Positions 1-8,470 of a stretch of DNA of 64,000 bases are shown one piece after another (the first letter of the stretch is position 1; every line of letters begins with the position of its first letter). Origin of the DNA: Arthrobacter sp. H20 (GTDB taxonomy: Bacteria; Actinomycetota; Actinomycetes; Actinomycetales; Micrococcaceae); contig NZ_KI914759.1 of assembly GCF_000520515.1 (NCBI RefSeq), positions 104,183-168,182 on the forward strand. Direction: 5' to 3'. Under the pieces are notes generated by a model that was not told the DNA's origin, made no database searches, and saw nothing but the letters and a program-made list of their open reading frames with translations. A program made the translations under genes and the position numbers.

Positions 1-1426
1 CGAAGCCACCCCAGCCACGACCCCTCGCAGCCTTCTGATCGGACTCTTCCTGCAACTGCTCATGCGAGGCATCCAGATCCGACTCTGACTCGGCCTTGGC
101 CCACCGGCGCCTGGAGATGATCCGGCGTCCGATGAATCCGAGCAGCGCCGGGGTCAGGGTGAGCGCCACGAGCACTGCTACGGCGACTGTGCCAGCGGCG
201 GACATGCCGAGCAGGGTAAGGAAGGGCAGCCCGGGCACGGCAAGCGCAGCCAGCGCGATGATCACTGTGATACCGGCAAAGAGGACTGCGTTGCCCGCGG
301 TTCCGGTGGCTCGTGCGATCGATTCCTGGAGGTCCATGCCGCGGAGCAATTGGGTCCGGTGCCGGTTGACGATGAACAGTGAATAGTCGATTCCGACGGC
401 GAGCCCCAGCATCAGGGCGAGCACAGGCGTAATGGAGCTCATCGAGATGACACCGGTCAGCGCGAAGGTCACGCCCACACCAATCCCTACGCCGACAATG
501 GCCATCAGGAGCGGTAAACCCGCTGCGACAAGGGTTCCGAGCATGACGATCAGAACAATTACTGCCACCACCAGGCCCACGACCTCGGCGATACCGAAGA
601 TCTCGGAGATGTCCTGGACGATCTCTTTGCTGTAATACACGTCGACTCCAGCATCGGTCACCACGTCAACAGCATCCTGAACTGCCTCACGGGTTTCAGG
701 CGTCACCGCGTCTACCGCAGTGATGAACTGAACGCTCGCTACTGCCGCGGCGCCGTCGTCGGAAACGAACTGGACTCCCGACGACGCGTCGAGGGTACGT
801 TCCGCAAGATCAATCTCCGCGCGGCCCGCCTCGAGCTGGCTCCGCCCGTCCTCGATCTCTGCACGTGAGGCGTCGAGCTGCGCCTGGCCTTCGTCAAGCT
901 GCGCCTCGATGGGACCCACTTGCTCGGGTGGGAGAAGGTCACGGCTCTGTTCAAACTCGGCCCGGTCCGCGTCGAGCTGGGCCTGGCCTGCGTCGGCCTG
1001 CTGTGCACCCGCCTCGAGGTCGGCGGCACCCTGCTCAAGCTCCGTCCGGCCATCGTCAATCCCTGACCGGCCTTCGTCGAGCTGGCGGGAGACATCGAAG
1101 GGATTGATGACTGACTCGACGCCATCGACCTGCTCAAGGTCGCCCAGAGCATCCTCAACCGCCGCCTGCTGCTCGGTGGTCATCGATCCGTCGGGATTCT
1201 CGAAGACAATTGTCCCCATCCCGCCGATGGCCTCGGGCATGGTCTCCCTCAGCTGGTCGAGGACCCGCTGGGACTCAGTGCCGGGGATGGTGAAGTTGTT
1301 GCTGAGCGTGCCCGAGAACGCTGCAGCTGAACCTCCGACGGCCAGCAGGATGGCTAGCCAAGCGGAAACAATCCACCAGCGCTGTCGTGATGCAAACTTG
1401 CCTAAGCGGTACAGCAGGTGTGCCAT
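1..1426 (-). CDS. MMPL/RND-family membrane transporter (3' end beyond window)
   Basis: Reading leftward from ATG at 1426, about 475 residues are visible before the window edge. An N-terminal membrane segment (about residues 17-36) precedes a large extracytoplasmic loop. That loop carries a repetitive Asp/Glu/Gln/Leu-rich coiled coil (about residues 125-230) built on degenerate LDxGxxQLD-type heptads. A cluster of membrane helices follows, with the family hallmark GLAVGIDYSLFIVNRHR, and then a charged cytoplasmic stretch. MMPL proteins are proton-driven exporters of lipids or drugs; the substrate cannot be told here. It lies 69 bp downstream of a TetR gene on the same strand, which suggests a self-regulated efflux operon. 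The second half of the protein is missing only because of the window edge. Confidence 0.88.
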   Translation of the reverse strand, partial: MAHLLYRLGKFASRQRWWIVSAWLAILLAVGGSAAAFSGTLSNNFTIPGTESQRVLDQLRETMPEAIGGMGTIVFENPDGSMTTEQQAAVEDALGDLEQVDGVESVINPFDVSRQLDEGRSGIDDGRTELEQGAADLEAGAQQADAGQAQLDADRAEFEQSRDLLPPEQVGPIEAQLDEGQAQLDASRAEIEDGRSQLEAGRAEIDLAERTLDASSGVQFVSDDGAAAVASVQFITAVDAVTPETREAVQDAVDVVTDAGVDVYYSKEIVQDISEIFGIAEVVGLVVAVIVLIVMLGTLVAAGLPLLMAIVGVGIGVGVTFALTGVISMSSITPVLALMLGLAVGIDYSLFIVNRHRTQLLRGMDLQESIARATGTAGNAVLFAGITVIIALAALAVPGLPFLTLLGMSAAGTVAVAVLVALTLTPALLGFIGRRIISRRRWAKAESESDLDASHEQLQEESDQKAARGRGWGGF

Positions 1427-1495
1427 GAATTGTTCCTCGGTTCGATCAGTTGATTGATTTAGTAAGTCAGGAAAGCTGTGGCAGTCGCCGGCGGG

Positions 1496-2161
1496 CTAGC
1501 GGGGGTTGTTGAATCCGTCGCGCAGCATCGACAGGGCGCCAACAATCTGGTCTTCCAGTTCGGCTGCTGAACCGTCCTGCGGGTTCTCGGCGGCCGCAGC
1601 CCAGACCTGCATTGCTGCCTTGACGCAGGAGAGTACAGCCCCCACGAGGGCCAGCAGGTAAAGCGGGTTGAGGTTGCCGCCCATGCGTTCGCTGACGGCC
1701 TGGCCGATCCGGGCTTCCGCCCGCTCCCAGGCGTGCAACTGGCTGCGCATCAGTTCAGGGCTTCCCTCGGCCATCCGGAAAAGCTCGCCGCAGACGCTGA
1801 GGTTGTCAGTCTTGGCGATCGCAGCCAGCGCTGCAATCATTGCGTCCAGGAGTGGCTCGTCGGCGGGCCTGGCCATGAATTCGGCGGCCGCCAACTCAAG
1901 CAGCGCATCGGTGGTGGTGGTGAGCGCCTCTTCGGCGCTATGGAAGTAGTTGAAGAAGGTTCGGCGGGACACCCCTGCCTCCGCGGCCACCTGGTCGGCT
2001 GTAAAGTTACCCAGCCCGTGGGCGCGCGCCAGGTCCAGGGCCGACGCCGCAATGGCCCGCCGCGTGTCGAGCTTGTTCTGTTCGCGGCGACCGGGCGCTA
2101 CGACGGTGTCGGTCATCTCAGACGAGGTAGCTGTGCCCGTCACCACTGCGGAATTATTCAC
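1496..2161 (-). CDS. TetR-family transcriptional regulator
   Basis: This is a 221-residue protein. Its N-terminal helix-turn-helix (about residues 33-77) contains FTADQVAAEAGVSRRTFFNYFHS, typical of TetR DNA-binding domains. The remainder is an alpha-helical ligand-binding domain with no recognisable ligand signature. The GTG start at 2161 has no obvious ribosome-binding site; an ATG 15 codons later (2116) is an alternative. The gene is first of a pair with the MMPL transporter, so the likely role is repression of its own operon until a toxic substrate binds. Overlapping inverted repeats just upstream (2176-2197) are candidate operators. Confidence 0.88.
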   Translation of the reverse strand: MNNSAVVTGTATSSEMTDTVVAPGRREQNKLDTRRAIAASALDLARAHGLGNFTADQVAAEAGVSRRTFFNYFHSAEEALTTTTDALLELAAAEFMARPADEPLLDAMIAALAAIAKTDNLSVCGELFRMAEGSPELMRSQLHAWERAEARIGQAVSERMGGNLNPLYLLALVGAVLSCVKAAMQVWAAAAENPQDGSAAELEDQIVGALSMLRDGFNNPR

Positions 2162-2175
2162 ATTCTTACACTAAG

Positions 2176-2197
2176 TGCAAGTTTGCATTCTGTGCAA
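2176..2197. promoter_or_regulatory. Candidate TetR operator (overlapping TGCAA/TTGCA inverted repeats)
   Basis: TGCAA-gt-TTGCA (2176-2187) overlaps TTGCA-N5-TGCAA (2183-2197), giving two overlapping perfect 5-bp inverted repeats 15 bp upstream of the TetR start. The position and symmetry suit an autoregulatory TetR site. The assignment rests on sequence symmetry alone. Confidence 0.45.
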
Positions 2198-2268
2198 CAA
2201 GCTGGGGTGTGTATCTCATCACGTAGGCTCTCGCATGGTTGTCGTTGCTGCAGCAACCGCCTGGCACG

Positions 2269-2320
2269 GCAGAAACCGGCGGACGCCCCCGATAGTTCGG
2301 ATGCGTCCGCCGGTTTCTGC
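2269..2320 (-). terminator. Strong 18-bp inverted repeat, possible terminator
   Basis: A perfect 18-bp inverted repeat (arms 2269-2286 and 2303-2320, each reading GCAGAAACCGGCGGACGC on one strand) encloses a 16-nt loop. It begins 39 nt downstream of the DUF779 stop and is the only strong hairpin in the gap. No T-run follows on the minus strand, so intrinsic termination is uncertain. Part of the right arm recurs nearby: CGGTTTCTGCAGCG at 2311-2324 and CCGTTTCTGCAGCG at 2330-2343. Confidence 0.45.
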
Positions 2321-2358
2321 AGCGCCCGCCCGTTTCTGCAGCGGACGGCGAGGACATG

Positions 2359-2754
2359 CTAGAACATCAGTCTGGACCGGATCAGGAATCTCACCCCTTC
2401 AGGAGCTTCGACAGAGAACCCGCTCCCCCGCCCGGGCACCACATCGACCGTGAGATGGGTGTGCTTCCAGTAGTCAAACTGCTCACGGGACATCCAGAAC
2501 TCAATCGGCTTGGCGGGCCCATCGGTTATGCCAGCTATATCCAGCACCCCGAGCAATACGTCAGCTTCTGCGGTGATGAACTCGCCCGCCGGATAGCACA
2601 TCGGTGATGACCCGTCGCAGCAGCCGCCCGATTGATGGAACATCAGTGGGCCGTGAAGATCCCATAGTTTCCTGAGCAGTTCCACCGCAGGCTCCGTCAG
2701 CGCAACCCGCGAGAAGGTTTCGCCGGGGAGCACAATGGTGGCTTCGAGTGTCAC
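2359..2754 (-). CDS. DUF779 protein (aldehyde dehydrogenase partner)
   Basis: The predicted protein has 131 residues. The GTG start at 2754 is chosen because GGAG lies 5 nt upstream and the gene then begins 8 nt after the aldehyde dehydrogenase stop; longer in-frame reading would run back into that gene. The segment MFHQSGGCCDGSSPMCYP, with a Cys-Cys pair and a third Cys, is the DUF779 hallmark. Members of this family are typically encoded beside acetaldehyde/aldehyde dehydrogenases, but their biochemical role is not established. The context suggests a helper or metal/redox role for the upstream enzyme. Confidence 0.85.
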   Translation of the reverse strand: MTLEATIVLPGETFSRVALTEPAVELLRKLWDLHGPLMFHQSGGCCDGSSPMCYPAGEFITAEADVLLGVLDIAGITDGPAKPIEFWMSREQFDYWKHTHLTVDVVPGRGSGFSVEAPEGVRFLIRSRLMF

Positions 2755-2762
2755 AGCATCTC

Positions 2763-4286
2763 CTAGAAGAAGCCCAGCTTGTTTTCGCTGTAGCTGACAA
2801 GCAGGTTCTTCGTCTGCTGGTAGTGGTCGAGCATCATCGTGTGATTCTCGCGGCCGATCCCCGACGACTTGTACCCGCCGAACGCCGCCCCTGCCGGGTA
2901 GGCGTGATAGTTGTTTACCCATACCCGGCCCGCCTGGATGTCCCGGCCAGCACGGTAGGCAACGTTGCCGTTGCGGGACCAGACCCCGGCACCCAGTCCG
3001 TAGAGGGTGTCGTTGGCGATCTGCAAGGCTTCCGCGTAGTCACTGAAGCGGGTCACCGAGACAACCGGACCAAAGATCTCCTCCTGGAAGACCCGCATGG
3101 TGTTGTTGCCCTCGAAGATCGTCGGCTTCACATAGAAGCCCTCCGAGAGGTCCCCGTCCAGGGTGATTCGCTCACCGCCGGTGAGAATCTTTGCCCCCTC
3201 CTGCTGCCCGATATCGAAATAGGAAAGGATTTTCTCCAACTGGTCATTGGATGCCTGCGCGCCAACCTGCGTGTCAGTGTCCAGGGGATTTCCCTGCACC
3301 ATCTTCTCGGTGCGCGCGATGGCGTCTGCCATGAACGAGTCATACATCGACTCCTGGACCAGTGCCCGGGACGGGCAGGTGCAGACCTCGCCCTGGTTAA
3401 AAGCAAAGAGGGCAAATCCCTCGAGGGCCTTGTCATAGAAGGCGTCATTCTTGTCGGCGACGTCGCCGAAGAAGATGTTGGGGCTCTTCCCGCCGAGTTC
3501 CAGAGTGACCGGGATGAGATTCTGGCTCGCGTACTGACTGATCAACCGGCCAGTGGTTGTTTCACCGGTGAACGCGATCTTACGGATCCGCTTGGATGAC
3601 GCCAGCGGCTTGCCCGCCTCGACGCCGAACCCATTCACCACGTTGAGCACTCCCGGCGGCAGGATGTCGCTGAGCAACTCCATCAGCACCAGAATCGACG
3701 TCGGCGTCTGCTCGGCTGGCTTGAGGACAACTGCGTTGCCAGCGGCGAGCGCTGGGGCTAGCTTCCAGGTGGCCATCAGAATCGGGAAGTTCCAGGGGAT
3801 GATCTGACCCACCACTCCGAGTGGCTCATGGAAATGGTAGGCAGTGGTGTCATCATCCAGCTGGGATAGCGTACCTTCCTGCGCCCGAACCGCACTGGCA
3901 AAGTAGCGGAAGTGATCGGAGGCAAGCGGCAGGTCAGCGGCGAGTACCTCACGGATAGGTTTGCCGTTGTCCCAGGTTTCGGCGACCGCCAGCATCTCGA
4001 GGTTCTCATCGATCCGGTCAGCAACCCGGTTGAGGATCGCTGCACGTTCTGCCGCCGGCATTTTACCCCAGCCAGGAGCAGCCTTGTGGGCGGCGTCGAG
4101 GGCCAGCTCGATGTCTTCGGCCGTGCCCCGCGCAACCTCACAGAAGGCTTTGCCTGTGACAGGTGAGATATTTTCAAAGTACTGGCCCTTGATCGGGGCA
4201 GACCATTCGCCGCCAATCCAGTTTTCGTAGCGCGGCTTGAAGGTGATCTTGGAGCCATCCTGGCCGGGTTGGGCGTAAACAGTCAT
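2763..4286 (-). CDS. NAD-dependent aldehyde dehydrogenase (acetaldehyde/ExaC-like)
   Basis: This 507-residue protein covers the full ALDH superfamily fold. The catalytic asparagine is near residue 165 (IPWNFP), the general-base glutamate near 263 ([10 protein letters not shown]) and the catalytic cysteine near 302, within GEVCTCPSR. The CTCPSR context and the DUF779 gene immediately downstream match the acetaldehyde dehydrogenase group that oxidises short-chain aldehydes to acids in the cytoplasm. A GAF-domain regulator of the AcoR type is encoded upstream on the same strand and probably controls it. The 108-bp leader holds two GTTGCAC direct repeats one helical turn apart. The exact substrate is inferred. 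Confidence 0.92.
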   Translation of the reverse strand: MTVYAQPGQDGSKITFKPRYENWIGGEWSAPIKGQYFENISPVTGKAFCEVARGTAEDIELALDAAHKAAPGWGKMPAAERAAILNRVADRIDENLEMLAVAETWDNGKPIREVLAADLPLASDHFRYFASAVRAQEGTLSQLDDDTTAYHFHEPLGVVGQIIPWNFPILMATWKLAPALAAGNAVVLKPAEQTPTSILVLMELLSDILPPGVLNVVNGFGVEAGKPLASSKRIRKIAFTGETTTGRLISQYASQNLIPVTLELGGKSPNIFFGDVADKNDAFYDKALEGFALFAFNQGEVCTCPSRALVQESMYDSFMADAIARTEKMVQGNPLDTDTQVGAQASNDQLEKILSYFDIGQQEGAKILTGGERITLDGDLSEGFYVKPTIFEGNNTMRVFQEEIFGPVVSVTRFSDYAEALQIANDTLYGLGAGVWSRNGNVAYRAGRDIQAGRVWVNNYHAYPAGAAFGGYKSSGIGRENHTMMLDHYQQTKNLLVSYSENKLGFF

Positions 4287-4351
4287 TGTCTAACTCCTTG
4301 GGTTCCGAAAGGGACGTCGTCGTCCTGATTTCGAAGTGTAGGCAGCCACCA

Positions 4352-4369
4352 GTTGCACGAGGGTTGCAC
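4352..4369. promoter_or_regulatory. Paired GTTGCAC direct repeats upstream of the aldehyde dehydrogenase
   Basis: GTTGCAC occurs at 4352-4358 and again at 4363-4369, an 11-bp period (one DNA turn), 66-83 bp upstream of the aldehyde dehydrogenase start. This suits an activator binding one face of the helix. The adjacent GAF regulator is the natural candidate. Binding is inferred. Confidence 0.4.
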
Positions 4370-4394
4370 CGCCGCCGGCGCGGATTCCGGCCGG

Positions 4395-5708
4395 TCAGGG
4401 CAGCTCGAGCTCGACCACCAGCCGTTCAACATGAGCGACGACGGCGGCGCGGCGCGGCGACCGTGGCGGAAGCACTCTCAGTGCGGCTGTCCAGGCCTCG
4501 GCGTCGTCGGCGGCTTCAGGTAACTGCAGATACTGCAGCACAGCCTCGGTGGCCCCGTCATTGAGCACTGCTTCGCGGAGCAGTGAGCTCACCTGTGCTC
4601 GGAGCCGAACAATCGCGGGCGCCTCGGAACGGGGCAGGACTGGGCCGTGATACATGTTCAGCGCCATCCGGTGCGCTCCACGGTCCAGGAAGTCCAGGAC
4701 CTGGGAGGCATCGACTACCAACTCACGGGGTAGACGGTAGGGCCGCGAGCGTGGCACCAGCGACGGAACCTGATCGGAGAGGACGCGTCGTAGCCGCAGC
4801 ATTTCGGCCCTGACCGTGATCACCGAAACGTGGTCTGGGTAGGCCATGCTCGCGAGCTGTTCAGCACTGACACCCTCGGGGTGAAGAGCGAGCAGCGTGA
4901 CGAGTTCGGTGTGTCTGGCACTGAGCTCGACCGAACGGCGCCCCAGCGCGATGATCCCGTGGTCTTGTCCCAGGATCTGGAGGCCTTCCCGGTACCCCGG
5001 GGTGGTTTTAGCCGAGGCCAAGTTGCGGGCAGGTTGCTCGACCTGCAGCCGTTGAAGGCTTAGGTGTGCCTCAGCCGCAGCAACAGTTGCCTCAACGAGT
5101 GAGAGCGTATGGACAGCCACGGCGTCGTCGGTGCCGGTGATGTCCACCACTCCCAGCACAGCTCCGGAGTCGGGGTCGTGGACAGGAACGGCTGTGCAGC
5201 TCCACGGATGAACCTGACGGCTGAAATGCTCCGCACCCGCAATCTGAACGCTCCGCCCGAGGGCCAGCGCGGTGCCGGGAGCGCTGGTGCCGACGGCCCG
5301 CTCCGACCAGTCTGACCCGGCAACAAACATCATCCCTTCGGCGCGACGGCGCAACTCCCGGTCTCCGTCGACCCAGAGCAGGCGTCCATTCGCGTCTCCC
5401 ACCGCCACCAGCAGTCCACTGTCGACACTCGGCTGGACCAAGAGCTTCTGGATGATGGGTAGCACAGCCGCGAGCGGGTGGTCCCGGCGGTACGCGTCAA
5501 GCTCGTCCTCCGTGCAGAACAGTGGTGCGTTGACAGCGTCGGGGTTCGGTAAATGCTGGAGGGATCGCAGCCACGATTCTTTCACCAGTGAGCGCACGCC
5601 GGATGCCGGGCCGCTGCCAAGCCGTTCGTGCGCACGATGGGCGCACTGCTGCAGGGTTCTCGATGTGAGTCCCCCCAGAATCGGCAGTTGCTGCTGCGTC
5701 ATCGACAC
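4395..5708 (-). CDS. GAF-domain transcriptional regulator (AcoR-like sensor, winged-helix C-terminus)
   Basis: This 437-residue protein carries an N-terminal GAF sensor (about residues 80-220). Signatures shared with AcoR-type activators are GSDWSERAVGTSAPGTAL and HPWSCTAVPVHDPDSG. There is no sigma-54 AAA+ domain. Instead the C-terminal half has a winged-helix-like segment (about residues 260-325, ARHTELVTLLALHPEGVSAEQLA ... VRAEMLRLRRVL). It therefore probably acts with the housekeeping sigma factor. It is upstream of, and co-oriented with, the aldehyde dehydrogenase and DUF779 genes and likely activates them in response to an alcohol, aldehyde or diol. The inducer is unknown. Confidence 0.82.
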   Translation of the reverse strand: MSMTQQQLPILGGLTSRTLQQCAHRAHERLGSGPASGVRSLVKESWLRSLQHLPNPDAVNAPLFCTEDELDAYRRDHPLAAVLPIIQKLLVQPSVDSGLLVAVGDANGRLLWVDGDRELRRRAEGMMFVAGSDWSERAVGTSAPGTALALGRSVQIAGAEHFSRQVHPWSCTAVPVHDPDSGAVLGVVDITGTDDAVAVHTLSLVEATVAAAEAHLSLQRLQVEQPARNLASAKTTPGYREGLQILGQDHGIIALGRRSVELSARHTELVTLLALHPEGVSAEQLASMAYPDHVSVITVRAEMLRLRRVLSDQVPSLVPRSRPYRLPRELVVDASQVLDFLDRGAHRMALNMYHGPVLPRSEAPAIVRLRAQVSSLLREAVLNDGATEAVLQYLQLPEAADDAEAWTAALRVLPPRSPRRAAVVAHVERLVVELELP

Positions 5709-5853
5709 TCCGCTTCATGGTCTCCCCGCCGGTGGGGTGGGATCAGTCTAGTGCCGTGGGCAACTTTCTGTCGCGGGTGTTTGAGGATTTTCTAGCTAAA
5801 GCTGTGGCGGGGACGCCGGACAGCCTCTCGGGCCGTCTGGGTGTCGCTGGGCC

Positions 5854-7278
5854 CTACTCGTCGCGCGAGATGGCAATCATCTCGTCCCGGGGAACCACCT
5901 TCACTCGTTCCCTGACCAACTCGGCGTTACTGCCGCCGTCGTTCACAAAATTGGCGCCGAGCTTCAGCTCATGAGCATCAAGCTTGAGCCAACCTTCCCA
6001 GGTTGTGAAGCGGACGCCCCGCTCGGCAAGTAGGTCAATGATGGCGCTCTCTGACGGGTCCTGGGCTGGCGGGAGGTTCAGTCGGTCTTCCAAGAGGAAC
6101 CCGATAGTCTCCAGAGCGTCACCCTTGGTGTGGCCGATCAGGCCCACCGGGCCCCGCTTGATCCAGCCCGTGGCGTAGATACCCGGGACGGGCGCGCCGT
6201 CTTGATCGATGACGCGGCCGCCCTCGTTGGGGATTACCCCGCGCTGGCTGTCGAAACCCACCTCGGGCAGCTCGGAGCCGAAGTATCCGATCGCGCGGTA
6301 GACCGCCTGGACTGGGTAGTCGATGAATTCACCGGTGCCACGGACGGAACCCTCCCCGGTGAGCTCGGTGCGCTCGAACCTGACGTTTGCTACCTTGCCT
6401 GGGGTCTGTGGGGAGTCGGAGATTTCGACTGGTGAATGCAGGAAATGCAGGTGGAGCCGACGGGACGCGCCGGTCGGCTCGTCGTCGACCAGCCAGTTGG
6501 TGAGGGTCTTCACCATCGTCTTGGTCTGGTTGTTGCTGGCAATCTGCTGTTCAGAGGCTTCATCGAAATCGAAGTCCTCCGGATAGAGCACAATATCCAC
6601 ATCGCGGGAGTGGGAGAGCTCGCGGAGTTCCAACGGGGTGAACTTCACCTGCGCGGGGCCGCGGCGTCCGAACACGTGAACGTCGGTGACGGGCGAGGCT
6701 TTCAGCCCGGCGTACACGTTGTCGGGGATCTCGGTGGAGAGCAGGTCGTCGGCGTGCTTGGAAAGTACACGGGCGACGTCGAGGGCGACATTACCGTTGC
6801 CGATCACAGCGATTTCTGTCGCGTCCAGCGGCCAGTCCCGTGGCACATCGGGGTGTCCGTCATACCAGGAGACAAACTCAGCGCCGCCAAAGGATCCGTC
6901 GAGATCGATCCCCGGAACGAGCAGGTCTGCGTCCTTGACCGCACCGGTGGAGAAGATGACTGCGTCGTAGGATTTGCGGAAGTCCGACAGGGTGAGGTCA
7001 CGCCCGTAGTTGACGTTCCCCAGGAAGCGGATGTCACCGCGGTCCAGCACCTTATGCAGCGCGTTGACTATGCCTTTGATCCGCGGGTGATCAGGTGCCA
7101 CCCCGTAACGGATCAGCCCATAGGGCGCCGGGTGCTGATCGAAGAGGTCGATGCTGACCGCGAAGTCGCCGCCCTGGACCTCCTGGGACTTTGTCAGGAT
7201 GTCGGCGGCGTACACGCCTGCCGGGCCGGCCCCGATGATCGCGACCCGCAGCGGGCGCCCCGCAGCTGAGGTGGACAC
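5854..7278 (-). CDS. FAD-dependent ferredoxin/adrenodoxin-type NADP+ reductase (FprA-like)
   Basis: The GTG start at 7278 is preferred because GAAGG sits 7 nt upstream; a GTG at 7317 would add 13 residues. The N-terminus has the FAD dinucleotide motif VAIIGAGPAGVYAAD. A central NADP-binding motif (VIGNGNVALDVARVL) follows, and the C-terminal GYFGSELP ... GIYATGWIKRGPVGLIGHTKGDA completes the adrenodoxin reductase-like fold. Such enzymes pass electrons from NADPH to ferredoxins or flavodoxins in the cytoplasm. The gene stands alone, divergent from rarD. No ferredoxin gene is seen in the window, so the redox partner is unknown. Confidence 0.9.
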   Translation of the reverse strand: MSTSAAGRPLRVAIIGAGPAGVYAADILTKSQEVQGGDFAVSIDLFDQHPAPYGLIRYGVAPDHPRIKGIVNALHKVLDRGDIRFLGNVNYGRDLTLSDFRKSYDAVIFSTGAVKDADLLVPGIDLDGSFGGAEFVSWYDGHPDVPRDWPLDATEIAVIGNGNVALDVARVLSKHADDLLSTEIPDNVYAGLKASPVTDVHVFGRRGPAQVKFTPLELRELSHSRDVDIVLYPEDFDFDEASEQQIASNNQTKTMVKTLTNWLVDDEPTGASRRLHLHFLHSPVEISDSPQTPGKVANVRFERTELTGEGSVRGTGEFIDYPVQAVYRAIGYFGSELPEVGFDSQRGVIPNEGGRVIDQDGAPVPGIYATGWIKRGPVGLIGHTKGDALETIGFLLEDRLNLPPAQDPSESAIIDLLAERGVRFTTWEGWLKLDAHELKLGANFVNDGGSNAELVRERVKVVPRDEMIAISRDE

Positions 7279-7443
7279 TGATTGGCCTTCTTCCCTAGTG
7301 GACAAACCGAGACGCACATTAAGCGCATAGTTTCCTATTCTAAATGCCGCGCCGGGGTGCAGTCTAAACCTGTGATGGCCGTCTCGCCGCTTCGGCAGCC
7401 GGACGCGCGGAATAAAACGCCTGATATCACTGTTGGAGCCGAG

Positions 7444-8418
7444 GTGACCCCTACCGAAACTGCGAGCACGCGTCAGCCCCGAAGTGAGAACTCGACGGGC
7501 ATCCTTTATGGAATCGGAGCGTATGGCCTATGGGGTCTACTCCCGCTCTATTTCATCATTCTCCTGCCAGCCACGGCTATCGAGATCGTCGCGAATCGCG
7601 TCCTCTGGTCACTGGTGTTCTGCGCCCTGCTCCTGACCGTCATGAGGTCCTGGCGCACGGTTCGCGCAGCCGCAGCGAACCCACGCATTGTTGCTACGCT
7701 GGCTGTCGCCGCAATGTTGATTGCCGTGAACTGGTTTGTCTACACGTATGGCGTCACGAATGGTCACGCAATAGAGGCGGCGCTGGGTTACTTCATTAAC
7801 CCGATTGTTTCGGTTCTGCTCGGGGTTGTGGTGCTCCATGAGAAGCTGCGCAGGCTTCAGTGGGCGGCCGTCGGAATGGGGGTAGTGGCGGTGGTGGTGC
7901 TTGCTATTGGCTACGGCAACGTGCCATGGATCGCTCTGACGCTGGCCTTCTCCTTCGGCTTCTACGGATTCGTCAAGAAGCGGGTCGGATCCAAGGTCGA
8001 TGCTGTGTCAAGCCTGAGCATCGAAACCGCTGTGCTGACGCCGATCGCCGCAGCAGTCATGATCTGGCTGAGCGTCACTGGTGCTGCGACTGTACTCACC
8101 GAAGGCCCCGGGCACTTCTGGATCATGGCAGCAGCCGGTGTTATTACGGCAGTGCCATTGATCTTCTTCGGCGCCGCCGCGCGGCGTTTGCCGCTGACCA
8201 CCATCGGCCTGCTCCAGTATCTTGCCCCAGTGCTGCAGTTCCTGCTGGCACTCTTCGTGTTCCAGGAGGAAATGCCGCTGGAGCGCTGGGTCGGGTTCGG
8301 GTTGGTCTGGGTTGCCCTGGCGATGCTCACCATCGACATGCTGCGCACCGTCCGCAAGAACTCGCGCCCGCGCCGGCCCAGTGGGGCAACACCGGTCGGG
8401 GAATCCGCGGCCGTCTAG
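7444..8418 (+). CDS. rarD: RarD protein, EamA/DMT-family permease
   Basis: The protein has about ten transmembrane helices in two EamA repeats, beginning ILYGIGAYGLWGLLPLYF, which is characteristic of RarD. The GTG start at 7444 gives 324 residues and has GGAG 5 nt upstream. An ATG at 7375 and the open frame back to 7282 are possible but lack a good ribosome site and would run into the divergent reductase gene. RarD proteins are inner-membrane permeases of unproven substrate, often linked to chloramphenicol tolerance or amino acid export. The C-terminal tail is Arg-rich and cytoplasmic. The gene converges on the universal stress protein gene downstream. Confidence 0.87.
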   Translation: MTPTETASTRQPRSENSTGILYGIGAYGLWGLLPLYFIILLPATAIEIVANRVLWSLVFCALLLTVMRSWRTVRAAAANPRIVATLAVAAMLIAVNWFVYTYGVTNGHAIEAALGYFINPIVSVLLGVVVLHEKLRRLQWAAVGMGVVAVVVLAIGYGNVPWIALTLAFSFGFYGFVKKRVGSKVDAVSSLSIETAVLTPIAAAVMIWLSVTGAATVLTEGPGHFWIMAAAGVITAVPLIFFGAAARRLPLTTIGLLQYLAPVLQFLLALFVFQEEMPLERWVGFGLVWVALAMLTIDMLRTVRKNSRPRRPSGATPVGESAAV

Positions 8419-8470
8419 CCGCAGCCACCTCGGACGCGTCCAGTGCTCTATCCCCGCGCCTTGGGAGTCC

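Noticed and set aside
2748-3599. 283-codon plus-strand frame opposite the aldehyde dehydrogenase
   Set aside because: It is antisense to a clear ALDH gene with all catalytic motifs. The translation has no recognisable domain. Long opposite-strand frames are expected in GC-rich genes.
6436-7269. 277-codon plus-strand frame opposite the FprA-like reductase
   Set aside because: The minus strand encodes a complete FAD/NADP reductase. The plus frame is compositionally a shadow and lacks motifs.
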